Notes: generated by a model not told the origin, from the sequence alone. DNA of 64,000 bases from Megaustenia siamemsis (GCA_032433765.1 JAVIAB010000102.1:8119021-8183020), one strand, 5' to 3'. Shown: positions 11,749 through 23,587, counted from the first letter of the stretch. Numbers and translations are program-made.

Positions 11749-12045
11749 AAGACTGTTAACAGAATTCAAACCAACGACAACAGTAAAACATGAAGCTAAA
11801 CAAGGACTATATATCCAATCACGTCAGAAAGTGACTTTGGAAATATCTGGGCCACGTTCTCAGAATGAACGCCTGAAGGCCACCTTATCAGGACCTTATA
11901 TGGAAACCACAAGGTAAACGAAACGAGGAAGACCGAAAGAAATCCTGCATATAATCATCATCATCAAAGAGAGTGGAGCTATGGGTCTCAGAAACATCCG
12001 AAAACTAAAACAGTTTGTAGATGACAGTCAGACATGGCAAACTAT
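11749..12045. other. No gene recognised
   Basis: Purine-rich spacer between the LINE-derived array and the GATA/GACA array. A short purine-rich stretch could be further LINE debris, but no motif is readable. Confidence 0.35.
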
Positions 12046-12074
12046 GGCTTCTGTCCTATGTGCGGCATTCGGCC

Positions 12075-13390
<1,316 letters not shown>

Positions 13391-13451
13391 ATTGTCCTTT
13401 CGAGCCGAAGACGGCACATAGGGCAGAACCACAATCTCAAAAACAGAAACA

Positions 13452-14682
13452 ATGGAACGTATAATCAATCTCAGACTGCAGTGGTACCTGGAAAGTGAAA
13501 ATCTCCTTGTCCCACAACAAGCAGGCTTTAGACAGTGTTACTCTACCGAAGATCAGGCAACCTATCTTTCCCAGGAAATTGAGGATGCGTTTCAAGAAAA
13601 GAAACTGGTACTAGCAGCATGATAGACCTAAAGAAAGCATTTGATAAGGTATGGAAGGAAGGCTTTTGAAGAAACTGAGAAATTATGGAGTAAATGGCAG
13701 GATGTACAAATGGGTCAAAGCATACCTGCATAACAGGAGAGCCAGAGTGCAACTGGATGGTCTTAAGAGTAAGAAGGTCTTACTGCGCCAGGGCGTTCCA
13801 CAGGGAGGGGTACTATCTCCAACACTTTTTCTGATCTACATCAATGACCTAGTTACTGAACTACCACATGGTATCAAAGTGGCAATGTATGCAGATGACT
13901 TGGTAATGTGGTGCACAGAGGAGTATGCAACAGTGGCCTCCAAATTGTTACAAAGAGCTATGAATGCACTGAATTCATGGACAAATAGATGGTGTATCAG
14001 CATCAATACAGACAAATGCAGTACTACACTTTTCACTCTTTCCCCAAAACAAAAAGCAGGAGCCATCTATATAAACAATGAGCCTGTGAAAGAAGACATA
14101 CAGGCTACGTATCTCGGAGTTACATTTGATAACAAACTATCTTGGAAACAGCAGATAAATAAGGCAACCCAAAAAGCAAGGAGAAAATTGGCTATTCTAA
14201 GAAAGCTGTGTGGAACTACGTGGGGTGCGAGTGGGAAAATACTCAGTAAAGTTTACCAACAGAGTATACGCCCACATTTAGAATATGGATCATCTGCATG
14301 GTGTTCAGCATCAAACACCACACTTCAAGAACTGGATAAAGTACAAAACCAGGCACTTAGGGTCATCACAGGAGCAATGAAATCAACACCAATATTAGAG
14401 ATGGAGAAATTGTGGAGGATACCAGCACTGAGAGAACGGAGGGACACAAAGGTGCTGATACAGGCAGAAAAATTTGCTTGCATGCCGAGACATCCAATGA
14501 AGGACCGATTCCAAATCTTGCATTGGGACGACTTAAGAGAAGCAGTTTTATCCACCAAGCCAAGCGTATTAGTAGACAAACACCAGACATGCCAAGAGCT
14601 GTTAACCCCCTACTGCCCATACCAGAACAGACTCCCTGGACAGAGGAATCTGGATTATCAGTTCAAATACGGACAGAAGTGA
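13452..14682 (+). pseudogene. LINE reverse transcriptase, frameshifted
   Basis: The reading starts inside the RT domain: VPQQAGFRQCYSTEDQATYL (palm/finger motif), DLKKAFDKVWKEG (motif A, near 13623-13660), QGVPQGGVLSPTLFLIYIND (motif B), MYADDLVMW (catalytic YADD, near 13888-13905), TYLGVTFDNKLSW and the thumb. At least two frameshifts lie between 13610 and 13660 and one near 14500, after which the better reading is GRLKRSSFIHQAKRISRQ in another frame. The 343-codon frame beginning at 13651 is therefore only a surviving segment, and its methionine is not a true start. RT would copy the element RNA at the nicked target; this copy cannot make a functional enzyme. Confidence 0.85.
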
Positions 14683-14691
14683 AAGGAATAG

Positions 14692-15538
14692 TTGATAAAG
14701 AGGAACAGAATAGTCTACAGCGAAAAAACAATAACTCTCAGTTTCCTGGATGAAGAATACCCACAAGACCTATGGATTCGTGTGTATACAGATGGATCAG
14801 CACAGAATGCAGTAAAAAATGGGGGAGCAGGTGCATATATAGAATACCCAAATAACACTAGGGATATGAATAAAATAGCAACAGGGAAATATTGTCACAA
14901 TTATGATGCAGAAATACAAGCAATAAAGTTAGCAATAGAAAAACTGCTGAACATTAATCTTAGCCCGCAGCCTGTAGTGTTTTTGACAGATGCAAGATCA
15001 GTACTCCAGGCACTACAATCCAGAAAATTACCACATCTGCAGACCTTATTGACTGAACTCTGCAAGCACCACAGGGTTGCCCTGCAGTGGATCCCATCTC
15101 ACTGTGGAATACCAGGAAATGAGAAAGCAGATCAGTTGGCAAAGGAAGGTTCAACAGGCACACAACTAGATACACCTGTTACATACCATCATAAGAAACA
15201 GATAATCAAATCAATCAGAGGACCACAAGCCCCAAATCAGGATGCCTTTTATAATATGAATAGATATGAACAAGTTATCATTATACGTCTCAGAACAGGA
15301 CACAATCGACTCCATAGTCACATGTATACAAAATTCAAGATCGGCACCTCAACTACTTGTACATGTGGACAGGCGCCCCCAGACTGCTGAACACATACTT
15401 CAAGACTGCACTGAATATAGTAGACTGAGGAAAATCCATTGGCCCATAGATACAACACTACAGACAAAACTATATGGGCCACTGCAAGAATTACAAAAGA
15501 CAGTAACATTTATACAGGAAACGACATTGCAGATATAG
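14692..15538 (+). pseudogene. LINE RNase H and C-terminal region, frameshifted
   Basis: A clear RNase HI fold signature: VYTDGSAQNA (first Asp, residue ~34 of the surviving frame), NYDAEIQAIKLAIE (Glu ~74), VVFLTDARSVLQAL (Asp ~100), WIPSHCGIPGNEKADQLAKE (His ~137 and last Asp ~147). All four acidic catalytic positions are intact. Downstream, CTCGQAPPDC ends in a stop, and the next frame continues QTAEHILQDCTEYSRLRKIH, a Cys/His-containing end common after RNase H in LINEs. The domain follows the RT with shifts near 14680-14720 and 15380. Its family role is to remove template RNA during retrotransposition. Confidence 0.85.
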
Positions 15539-15658
15539 ACAATGCTTCATGCGAACGAAAGATAGATAGATAGAAAAACAGAAACCTTGCATGCCAAAAT
15601 GGCACATATTGCAGAGATCACTGCTTCTAAAATCTATGGCTCTGTTTTATTCGGTCCT

Positions 15659-15885
15659 ACTGGATAATAAATAAATCAATATCAATTGCGGACAGAGAAT
15701 TGTGGAAGGACAATGATAGGACATCATGAAGGACATGATGATCGCAGCAGGAGGCATTCTGATCATCAGAAGGTGACTCCATCGAGCAAGTGTTTCGGCC
15801 CTTTAGCTTCTTGACTCTCTAGAGGAGGTGGGCTCGCCTGGGTCATGACTCCCAGGCGTCGACCTCCGGCTGCATTGCCTCTAAG
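15659..15885. other. Spacer with left arm of an inverted repeat and SINE target
   Basis: Contains the left inverted-repeat arm (15828-15876) and, at 15874-15885, the first copy of the 12-bp target-site duplication attgcctctaag of the SINE that follows. No ORF. Confidence 0.5.
15828..15876. repeat. Inverted repeat, left arm
   Basis: gtgggctcgcctgggtcatg followed by actcccaggcgtcgacctcc is the approximate reverse complement of 16306-16357 (roughly 85 percent by eye). The arm is itself partly palindromic around gcctgggtcatgactcccag. The two arms bracket the SINE at 15886-16148. Confidence 0.65.
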
Positions 15886-16148
15886 TAAGTAAAAGTAAAG
15901 TACCCCCGCCACGCCAAGTGGCGTATAGGGAATATGGTGTTAGTGACCATAAATTTTACAGACCTTCAGCACATGATTTTTGGGGTAATGTGGTCGGTAC
16001 TACGCCCCTGCCGCTTTACTTTCCCAGAAAAAAAAATCCGGTACCCATTATAAGGCTGGGCGAACCCGGAAGCCGTCGGTTGGGATTGAAACCCTACCTC
16101 TTGTCCTTTGTAGTCCATTTCACTAACCACTGAGCTACCGCGGCTCCC
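15886..16148 (-). mobile_element. tRNA-derived SINE1
   Basis: Full-length reverse copy: 3' tail as taagtaaaagtaaag on the left, hairpin cgccaagtggcg, body ttttggggtaatgtggtcgg, then the tRNA-like head ending ctgagctaccgcggctccc. The TSD attgcctctaag is at 15874-15885 and 16151-16162. The B box is slightly degraded (gggattgaaaccc). Confidence 0.85.
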
Positions 16149-16162
16149 ATATTGCCTCTAAG

Positions 16163-16674
16163 GCTTCCACAGTATGTTCGGCACAAATAACTACACTTAT
16201 TTTACACTTGATGATAGCTATTATTTACGACAGCAGATCCTATCAGACGTTTTGTGTAGACCAGGCTCCCTACTATCGTATGCCTTACATACTGTGAACT
16301 TTCAAATGTAGCTGGAGGTCAACGCGTGGGAGTCTTGACCCAGGCGAACCCGTCACACCCTCCCCCCTCCCCGCCTTCAAATTGATAAGAAGCTTTTCTT
16401 CTTCAAAGCGTTCGTCCGTTAAGTGGGCGTTGTAGCGTTGTGTCTCTAGTTCACGACAAAAGCCGTGATATTTTAGCCTTTAATGCCCAGAACATGCGGG
16501 CATTTTCAAAATAATGTAGATTTGCTTAACAGCTTCTTTGCCCCGGAAGCGGCCATTTTTTTTGCCTACTCTTTTGGACTTTTAACAGGCAAGAGTTCTT
16601 TAACATGCACATGTTCACACAGGAGCCCATGCTTTGTCTTGTCGTTTTTAGAGAAGGCTGAGCCTCGGACTTAT
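16163..16674. other. No gene recognised; right arm of inverted repeat inside
   Basis: Only the inverted-repeat arm at 16306-16357 stands out. A polypyrimidine run (ccctcccccctccccgcc) lies near 16361. The short frame starting near 16483 runs into the next SINE and is not supported. Confidence 0.4.
16306..16357. repeat. Inverted repeat, right arm
   Basis: gctggaggtcaacgcgtggg then agtcttgacccaggcgaacc, pairing with 15828-15876 with a spacer of about 430 bp that is mostly the younger SINE insertion. Without the SINE the spacer is about 165 bp. Confidence 0.65.
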
Positions 16675-16936
16675 GGGAGCCGCGATAGCTCAGTGGTTAG
16701 TGAACTGGACTACAAAGGATAAGGAGTAGGGTTCGATCCGAACCGACGACTTCCGAGTTCACCCAGCCTTAAATGGGTATCGGATTTTTTTTCTGGGAAC
16801 GTAAAGCGGCACGGGCGTAATACCGACCACAGTACCCCAAAAATCATGTCCCGAAGTTGTGTAAAATTGATGGTCACTAACACCATATTCCCTATACGCC
16901 ACTTGGCGTGACGGGGGTACTTTACTTTTTTTTTAC
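16675..16936 (+). mobile_element. tRNA-derived SINE1
   Basis: Starts gggagccgcgatagctcagtgg-like head with an intact A box, B box ggttcgatccg, then the central body and the 3' hairpin cgccacttggcg, ending in a T-rich tail. The candidate target duplication is only about 5-6 bp (acttat / acttac) and uncertain. Confidence 0.85.
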
Positions 16937-16939
16937 TTA

Positions 16940-16972
16940 CCTGATGAAGGATTTTGCCGAAACGTTGTAGTT
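16940..16972 (+). other. CTGATGAAGG...GAAACGTT motif, copy 1
   Basis: acctgatgaaggattttgcc then gaaacgttgtag. The same constant ends with a different middle occur at 22971-23004. I do not know which element it marks; the pattern resembles a conserved retroelement terminus. Confidence 0.45.
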
Positions 16973-17114
16973 GATCTTGTCTTTATGTTTGTCTAGCTGC
17001 TCAATATCATTTTATGTTTATATTTTTACGTTTTAAGAAGATAAATGGCCTGAACAATTTTTTGACGGGTCAGCGTCTGATGATCAGATTTTCCTCTGGT
17101 TGCAAAGCCGTGTA

Positions 17115-17400
17115 TAGTTTCCTAATTCATCAATATTGTAGAGAGCCTAGGTGCTGGGCAGGGACAGAGTTGGGAAACTGTCAGTGACTAACAGCTGCAT
17201 GGTGCCAGGGTCGGTAAACTTCTCAGATCCTACTCCACCTCTTGGCAGTGCCCCAACTAGGAACAAACTAACGAGTCTAGCCTGACCGAGTCAGTAGGAA
17301 TCTTGAGGGAAGGCAACCCGGTATTAAAAAATGTAGTTCTGTAGTCGGATGCATTAGTCCGAAAGACGCACTTATCACAGTTCTGCTTGAAATAACAACA
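17115..17400 (+). repeat. Dispersed repeat, related to a segment of the triplicated unit
   Basis: Shares ordered blocks with 43910-44165: gtcagtgactaacagct / gtcagtgactcacagct; aacaaactaacgagtct / aataaactaactaatat; gtcggatgcattagtc / gacggatgtgttgggc; atcacagttctgcttg / atcacagttttattg; and a terminal aacaacaa / aacagcaacac. It is a diverged, non-coding dispersed family, probably a retroelement 3' region. Confidence 0.6.
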
Positions 17401-17474
17401 AAAACATGCATGCTCTTTTTAACGTTCTATAAGGGCGGATGACGAAGAGATCTTTCCTACAATTACTTTTAAAA

Positions 17475-17905
17475 CTTCTTCTTTCCTTCCTCATTTGTCT
17501 TTCATCGTCTAGGGAGGTATAATTTGCGGTCTTTTGCTCTTTTGTTCCCCTCTGCTGCTGTTATGTTTCCAAGTGTATCTAGCATTCCGTCAATCCATCT
17601 TTTCCGTGGTCAGCCCTTATGTCTGGTGTTCTCGCAACGTTTATTTAGGGTTCGTTGTGTTGTATTTTCATCGTTCTGCCATGTCACGCGGCCAAACCAT
17701 TTTATCTGTTCTTTCTTTGTATATTCTATGCCGGGGACTATTCCTTGCTTTTTTTTCTCAGTTCTTCATTTCTGATCTTATCTCTCAGACTGTTTCCTGT
17801 CATTCGTCTAACACATTTCATCTCTGTAGAGGTTATTTTTCTTATTGTTCTTGCATCTAGGGTGTAGGACTGGCATTGATAGCACAACGTTGGAGTGACA
17901 AACTC
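17475..17905 (-). pseudogene. LINE 3' end, family C
   Basis: The minus strand reads ...MKCVRRMTGNSLRDKIRNEE..., then a GRPRKRWIDGMLDTLGN-like block and KRAKDRKLYLPR with a stop, matching 24075-24490 nearly block for block (for example gattgacggaat and caaattatacctccct). Frameshifts are present. This copy includes the terminal region that the 4255-4700 copy lacks. Confidence 0.7.
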
Positions 17906-18029
17906 TACCAAGAAATTTATTGAATTTTTTGTTGTTGTAGAATATTTATAATTTGTTTTTTATTTTAGAATTTATATATTATTTATTGAAAGCTATCAGG
18001 AACTCCTTTCAAAAAATTTAACAAATTGA

Positions 18030-18568
18030 GTGAAGAATGGCTTAGGCAAATGCTGTTTTCCAAAAACGAGAAAGATACTGTGCAATCCATTTTTGTTAAA
18101 AGAAACAAGAAAAGAGTTTTTAAATGTTATGTAGATACAGTCTTTACATATGGATGTGAATTATGGACAAAAGAACAACAGACAGGAAAATAACTCGAGG
18201 GTGTAAAAATGTGGTTTTGCAGAAGAATGTTGAGAACAGAATGGGCAGCTAAGAAGGGTAATAACAACGTTCTAAAAGAGGCCAAAGCAAAAAGAGAGCT
18301 AATTCCAATATTAGGAAGAAACAATCATCATTTTTTGGCCATGTAATGAGAAGAGACCAGATGGAATATATTGTAACAACTGGAAAAATTGAGGGACGAA
18401 GAGATAGAGGGAAACAAGAGAAAAAATGCCAGACAGCTTAAGAGAATGGCTTGGCAGAAGGTCAACAACAGAAATGATAAATAGCTGTCGAAATCGAGAG
18501 TTATGGAGAGACATGATCACCTATGCCAGCAGGCCTGGTACTTGATGATGATGATGATGATGATGATC
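18030..18568 (+). mobile_element. LINE 3' end, family B
   Basis: Frames read TYGCELWTKEQQTGK, then CRRMLRTEWAAKKGNNNVLK, then HVMRRDQMEYIVTTGKIEG, then DSLREWLGRRSTTEMINSC, RNRELWRDMITYASRPGT and a stop at the start of a tail of eight GAT units (18544-18567). The upstream part (18030-18130) matches 26940-27080. 5'-truncated and frameshifted; no YADD box. The GAT tail is the kind of short repeated 3' end typical of RTE elements. Confidence 0.75.
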
Positions 18569-18727
18569 AAGCAATCAGTCATTATTGTTCATTAATTGTT
18601 CTAGCTATCAACATATCGTGGCTTATCTTATTTGTTATTTTGCTCAACAGAATTGGAAGTTGTCGAGGCCTGGAAATGGCTGAGGGCGGCTGGGTTCCCG
18701 CAGTACGCTCAGATGTTCGTTGGTAAG

Positions 18728-19040
18728 TAGGGAAGGTAGGAAGTGATAATGTTAGATGAGATAATGTTGGATGAGGTAATGTTAGATGAGATAATGTTAG
18801 ATGAGATAATGTTAGATGAGGTAATGTTAGATGAGATAATGTTAGATGAGATAATGTTAGATGAGGTAATCTTAGGTGAGATAATGTTAGATGAGGTAAT
18901 GTTAAATGAGTAATGTTAGATTAGATAATGTTAGATGAGATAATGTTAGATGAGGCAATGTTAGATGAGATAATGTTAGATGAGATCATGTTAGATGAGG
19001 TAATGTGAGATGAGATAATGTGAGATGAGATAATGGAAAG
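18728..19040. repeat. 15-bp minisatellite
   Basis: About 20 copies of gataatgttagatga with gaggtaatgttagat variants. Decays on the right into purine-rich sequence. Confidence 0.9.
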
Positions 19041-19184
19041 TGAAAGAGATAAAGTAAGAGAGAAATAATAATAAAATGATGCATGAAGTGAGAGAATGGG
19101 AGAAAGCGAGAGATACAGAGGGAGAGAGAGAATATTTGAGAAATATGGATGCATATCTATGTTGTTTGAGTACACGTATACGTG

Positions 19185-19437
19185 ACCGCGATAGCTCAGT
19201 GGTTAGTGAGCTGGACTACAAAGGACAAGGGGTAGGGTTTGATCCCAACCGACGGCTTCCGGGTTCACCCAGCCTTAAATGGGTACCGGATTTTTTCTGG
19301 GAGAGTAAAGCGGCACGGGCGTCATACCGACCACATTACCCCAAAAATCATGTGCTGAAGGTCTGTAAAATTGATGGTCACTAACACCATATTCCCTATA
19401 CGCCACTTGGCGTGACTGGGGCACTTTACTTTTTTTT
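19185..19437 (+). mobile_element. tRNA-derived SINE1 with 14-bp TSD
   Basis: Begins accgcgatagctcagtgg (first few bases of the head missing or replaced), B box gggtttgatccc (one change), body and 3' hairpin cgccacttggcg, T-rich tail. The 14-mer tacacgtatacgtg flanks it exactly at 19171-19184 and 19438-19451. The target is itself a palindromic sequence. Confidence 0.9.
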
Positions 19438-19451
19438 TACACGTATACGTG

Positions 19452-19780
19452 TGTGTATGTGTGTATTTAGGTATAGATAAACGTACTTTCCTTTGTTTAT
19501 GTATGTGTATGTGTATGCGTCGTTTGGACTCGTCACCTATGTCGTCGACTATGGCTGAACAGTAGTAGACTTTGTGAACAGAATTTACTTACTCGCTTTA
19601 GCGGCATGTTGGTGCTGAAATCCTATGAGCGGATATGGATAAATCTCGACAAAAGTGAAACTGATTTCATAAACAGAACATAACACATCACTGTATGCGT
19701 GTCCTAATCACGGCTGGGACACGTTACCTGTGTGGAAGATAGCAGTATTTTCAAAGATATTCTATATAGCAGGTTGTAAG
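19452..19780. other. No gene recognised
   Basis: Short TG/TATG-rich start, then single-copy sequence without ORF or repeat. Confidence 0.4.
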
Positions 19781-20037
19781 TAAAAGTAAAGTGCCCCAGT
19801 CACGCCAAGTGGCGTATAGGGAATATGGTGTTAGTGACCATAAATTTTACAGACCTACAGCACATGATTTTTGGGGTAATGTGGTCGGTATTACGCCAGT
19901 GACGCTTTACTTTCTCAGAAAAAATCCGTCCGGTACTCATTAAAGGTTGGATGAACCGGAAGCCGTCGATTGGGATCAAACCCTACCTCTTGTCATTTGT
20001 AGTCCAGTTCACTAACCACTGAGCTATCGCTGCTCCC
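19781..20037 (-). mobile_element. tRNA-derived SINE1
   Basis: Reverse copy from the tail taaaagtaaagtgcccc to the head end gagctatcgctgctccc. A 4-bp duplication in the body (aatccgtccggtac) and a degraded head (gtcatttgtagtcc). No convincing target-site duplication found. Confidence 0.85.
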
Positions 20038-20342
20038 ATGCAGCATTTCGGCGAAAGGTAAATTACCAACCTGCAGACGAGAGCTCCGATTATAGTGTGT
20101 GACCTAGACGTAAATCAATAAAACAGTGAAATCTGTGTCACGTGGAGGCCGAAATGACGCGCACTGGTGAAGAGTGGTTTGAAGATCGGGGACGTACAGA
20201 GACAACGCATGGAAAGGAAAGAAAAAAAAGACTTACGAACAAAGACACAGTAAAATCATCATCGTCAACCTTTTCGTCCAATAGATTTGTTCCATAGTAG
20301 GACTAAGACTTAATAAAATTGCTGTCTTTGCTCTTGATTCAT
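20038..20342. other. No gene recognised
   Basis: Single-copy sequence between a SINE and a TG/TA tract; nothing identified. Confidence 0.35.
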
Positions 20343-20492
20343 ATACTATGGTGGTATGTATGTTAATGTGTGTGTATGTAGGCGCGCGCGCGTACATGCA
20401 TGAGTGTTCATGTGTATATATGTATAAATGTGTATAAATGTGTATGTGTGTGGTTGAGTGTGTGTGTTGTGTGTGCATATTGTGTGTGTATA

Positions 20493-20537
<45 letters not shown>

Positions 20538-20545
20538 TGTGTGTG
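20343..20545. repeat. TG-rich and (TA)n microsatellite
   Basis: tgtgtgtatgt-type repeats, a short gcgcgcgcg run near 20383, then about 14 TA units at 20503-20530 and more TG. The reading frames through it are low-complexity artefacts. Confidence 0.85.
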
Positions 20546-20814
20546 TGTATTTCTGTGGATCCCATGCCGTGCTACGGAGTTCGTTCACGTGCGTCAGGGT
20601 TCTACTCAGAGACTCACGATATCTCGAGCGAAAAGTCGGGACACCTATGTATCCATCTGGTGTACAGTGATGATGATTCTAATATAGCACATACATGTTT
20701 GTGCGTATGTAAATATGTATGTGTCTGTGCATATATATCAATGTACACGTAAAGACATACGCTTATAGCTTTTTGCATATTATGTAAGGATGCTTACGTA
20801 GTATAAATGAAGGA

Positions 20815-21145
20815 AATGGCAGGACAAAATCACTAACTTAGAATTATGGAAATGTACCAGTCAAATACCAGTGGATAAAGAGATACAGCGAAGACGATGG
20901 TGCTGAATAAGACACACACTGCGGAAGCCAACTGAGAGTATTACAGGACAAGCCATTTTTGGGAATTCCAAAGGAAAAATACAAAGAGGAAGACCAAGAT
21001 ATTCTCGGAGAAGACAAATAGAAGTAGAGGTGAAGATGATGGGGAAGACATGGAAAGATCTTAAAAGAATGGCAAGAAACAGAACGACTTGGAAAGTGTT
21101 TGTTGAAGACCTTTGCTCCACAGGGAGCTGAAAGGTAGAAGAAAA
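20815..21145 (+). pseudogene. LINE 3' end, family D
   Basis: The frame (with a stop) reads ITNLELWKCTSQIPVDKEIQ, RRRWC, IRHTLRKPTESITGQAIFGN, SKGKIQRGRPRYSRRRQIEV, KTWKDLKRMARNRTTWKVFV, EDLCSTGS stop. This is the well-known GHTLRKP...GRPR...W...LCS end of endonuclease-RT LINEs. It gives the single-copy source for the tandem array at 11318-11748. Confidence 0.75.
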
Positions 21146-21289
21146 AGAATATATGGGTCTGATGTTTTCCGCCGATCACGGCTGGTTGCTTTAATATCAA
21201 AGTGGCACGTTAGTTCTAATTATAACAATATTGCTAGTTTGATAAATGACGATGTCACGAGGAAACTACATTCATTTCATTCATGAAAT

Positions 21290-21760
21290 CGAATCTTTGG
21301 GGAATGGTTCAAATTTGTGACACTGTATCAACATGTGTAGAGTCAGTCTTAACATATGGATGTGAATCATGGACAATAGGACAACGAACAAGAAAATCAC
21401 TGGAGTCTGTAGAAATGTTGTTTTACAGAAGAATGTTGAGAATACCACGGACAGCTAAGAAGAGTTATGAAAACGTTCTGAAAGAGGTCAAAGCAAAAAG
21501 AGAACTAATTTCCAATATTAGGAAGAAACAATAATCATATTTTGCCATGTAATGAGAAGGGAACAGCTGGAATATATTGTAACAACTGGAAAAATTGGGG
21601 GATGAAGAGATAGAGGAAAGCAAAGAGAAAAAGTACCCGACAGCTTAAGAGAATGGCTTGGCAGAAGGTCAACAACAGAAATGATAAATAATTGTCGTGA
21701 TCGAAAATTGTGGAGAGACATGATCACCTACGCCAGCAGGCCCGGTACTTGATGATGTTG
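21290..21760 (+). mobile_element. LINE 3' end, family B
   Basis: Best-preserved copy: SVLTYGCESWTIGQRTRKSL, ESVEMLFYRRMLRIPRTAKK, ENVLKEVKAKRELISNIRKK, a frameshift at about 21530, then EQLEYIVTTGKI and LREWLGRRSTTEMINNCRDR with KLWRDMITYASRPGT and a stop. The tail is only gatgatgttgat. Confidence 0.75.
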
Positions 21761-21944
21761 ATATTCTCAGAAATAATACAATTTATCAGTTTACTAAAAT
21801 AACATTAGCAAACTGCTGTGCGGAAGGCGCAGACATGAAAGTGACGTTATTTACGCCAATTTAATGCCACTTTTTTGGCGGACTAGACATGGAGTATTCA
21901 CCAAACAAACTCAGTAGAATAGAATATTAACATGCTTATTTGTT

Positions 21945-22660
21945 TGTCTCTCTTTTTATTCTCTTTAATATTCTCTCTCTCATATTCTCTCTCTGATTCA
22001 CTCTCCCATTCTCTCTCATTCTCTCTTCCACTTTCTCTCCTCTCATTCTCTCTCCCATCTTCTCTCTCATTGTTTCTTCCATTTTCTCTCCTCTCATTCT
22101 CTCTCCCATCTTCTCTCTCATTCTCTCTACCATTCTCTCTCACATTTTCTCTCTCATTTTTTTCTCCCATTCTCTCTCCATTTCGCACTCCCATTCTCTG
22201 TCTCTTTCTCTCTTATTCTCTTTAATTATCTCTCTCATTCCCTCTCTCATTCTCTCCTCTTTTCGCTTTCTCCCACTCTCCGTCTCATTCTCTCTCCAAC
22301 TCTCTCTCATTCTCTCTCCCACTCTCTCATTTTCTCTCCAATTCTCTGTCCCATTCTCTCTTCAGTTCGCTCTCTCAGTCTCTCCCCATTCTTTCACTCA
22401 TTCTCTGTCATTCTCCAATTCTCTCTCATTTTCTCTCATTCCCTTTCTCATTCTCTTTTCCATTCTCTCTCTCACTCTCTTTCCCAATCTCTCACTCATT
22501 CTCTCTCCCATTATCTTTCCAATTCTCTCTCTCCCGTTCTCTGTCTCATTCTCACTCTCACATTCTCTGTCTCATTATTTCTTTCTTTCACTCTCGTTCT
22601 TTCTCATTCTCATTCTAATTCTCCCGCTCTCTCTCTCTTATTCTCTCTCTCTCCACAGAG
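21945..22660. repeat. Polypyrimidine tract (CTCTCTCATT-like)
   Basis: About 700 bp of irregular ctctctcattctctctccc-type repeats, almost wholly pyrimidine on the plus strand. Open frames on both strands rich in S/L or E/R are artefacts. Confidence 0.85.
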
Positions 22661-22970
22661 GGACAGTTCCCTGTTGATATGTGTGTAATAGAGAAGGACC
22701 ACGAGTTTCTGGATCGCGACTCCCTCAAATCCTTGTTCAGGTACGTAGTAAAGGGTTGACCCCTGTGTTAACTCATCTGGTTCTGTATACATTAACGCAC
22801 TTTTTTTTGCACGATTTTCGACGTTCAGGGCAGCCGCACTTGGTTGCGATTTCATTTTGGATATGATAGGATAGTTTTATTTATTTTTGTCGTTTTCTTT
22901 AACACATTTCGATTGTTTTTGTTTTGGTTGTTTCGTTATCAGTTTTGTGTGTGTGTTTTTTTTTTATTGT
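22661..22970. other. No gene recognised
   Basis: Single-copy sequence; T-rich toward the right. No motif or ORF supported. Confidence 0.35.
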
Positions 22971-23004
22971 TCCTGATGAAGGCCTATTGAGCCGAAACGT
23001 TGTT
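22971..23004 (+). other. CTGATGAAGG...GAAACGTT motif, copy 2
   Basis: cctgatgaaggcctattgag then ccgaaacgttgttt. GGC and GCC could pair around ctattga, giving a 3-bp stem flanked by the constant ends shared with 16940-16972. Confidence 0.45.
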
Positions 23005-23587
23005 TAGTCTGTGTCGTCCACTTGTCACGTAAAGCTTCTTACATACCATTTTTTTTATTTTTTAAGTTTTCCTTTCAGGTACGTAGCCATTGTTTCCTGT
23101 AATTTCTCCCACCCATGACTGTTTTCATTTCTCTGTCTTTTCTGGCCCGTTTCAGTCTTTATCTTGATCATGATTCATCTTTACTATCTATGTCTCAGGG
23201 TCTCGTCTCCATGTAGTTCTGGCCTTCACCGTTTTTTCTTGTCTTGTGAGCTCTAGATTATTGGTTGCATGGACATTTCTCTTATTTCATTATTAGTTTT
23301 GAATTTATTCTTTTGTACAAAGTGTAGTTTTTCTTCAGCATTTATCTACAAAAGCGATTAGTTTTTTTTTTCTCTCAATCTCTTTTGATGTTTTTCAGCT
23401 TTCACATGTGTGGGTATGTGTTGATAACACGTTTGAGTTGAATATTCTAAGTTTGGTTTTCTTGCTTAGTATTGTTGATGTCCATATTTTGTCCAGGTTT
23501 TAACAAATTCATTGTTTTTTTTTTTTTTGCTATCCTAATTCTCATCCCCTTTTTTTATTTTTACCTTCTTGATACATATTACTACCA

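Larger units (their letters stand above)
13451..15573 (+). mobile_element. 5'-truncated RNase H-type non-LTR retrotransposon
   Basis: About 2.1 kb encoding a broken RT and RNase H and ending in gatagatagatag (15561-15573). The 12-mer aaaaacagaaac flanks it exactly at 13439-13450 and 15574-15585, and removing one copy plus the element restores the GATA-tailed element, so both boundaries are well defined. The endonuclease and ORF1 are missing, as expected for a 5'-truncated copy. RT plus a C-terminal RNase H and a Cys/His end is the arrangement of I-superfamily LINEs (I, Nimb, Ingi and relatives), but the clade cannot be fixed by eye. The tail is short GATA repeats, matching the host element it landed in. 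Confidence 0.85.

Noticed and set aside
21898..22322. E/R-rich minus-strand frames that could suggest a charged helical protein
   Set aside because: Direct translation of the polypyrimidine tract; several frames are open at once.
22971..23004. Hammerhead ribozyme based on CTGATGA and GAAAC
   Set aside because: An extra A separates the core from the GGC/GCC stem, and the sequences before CTGATGA and after the putative cleavage site do not pair to form stem I. Kept only as a conserved motif.
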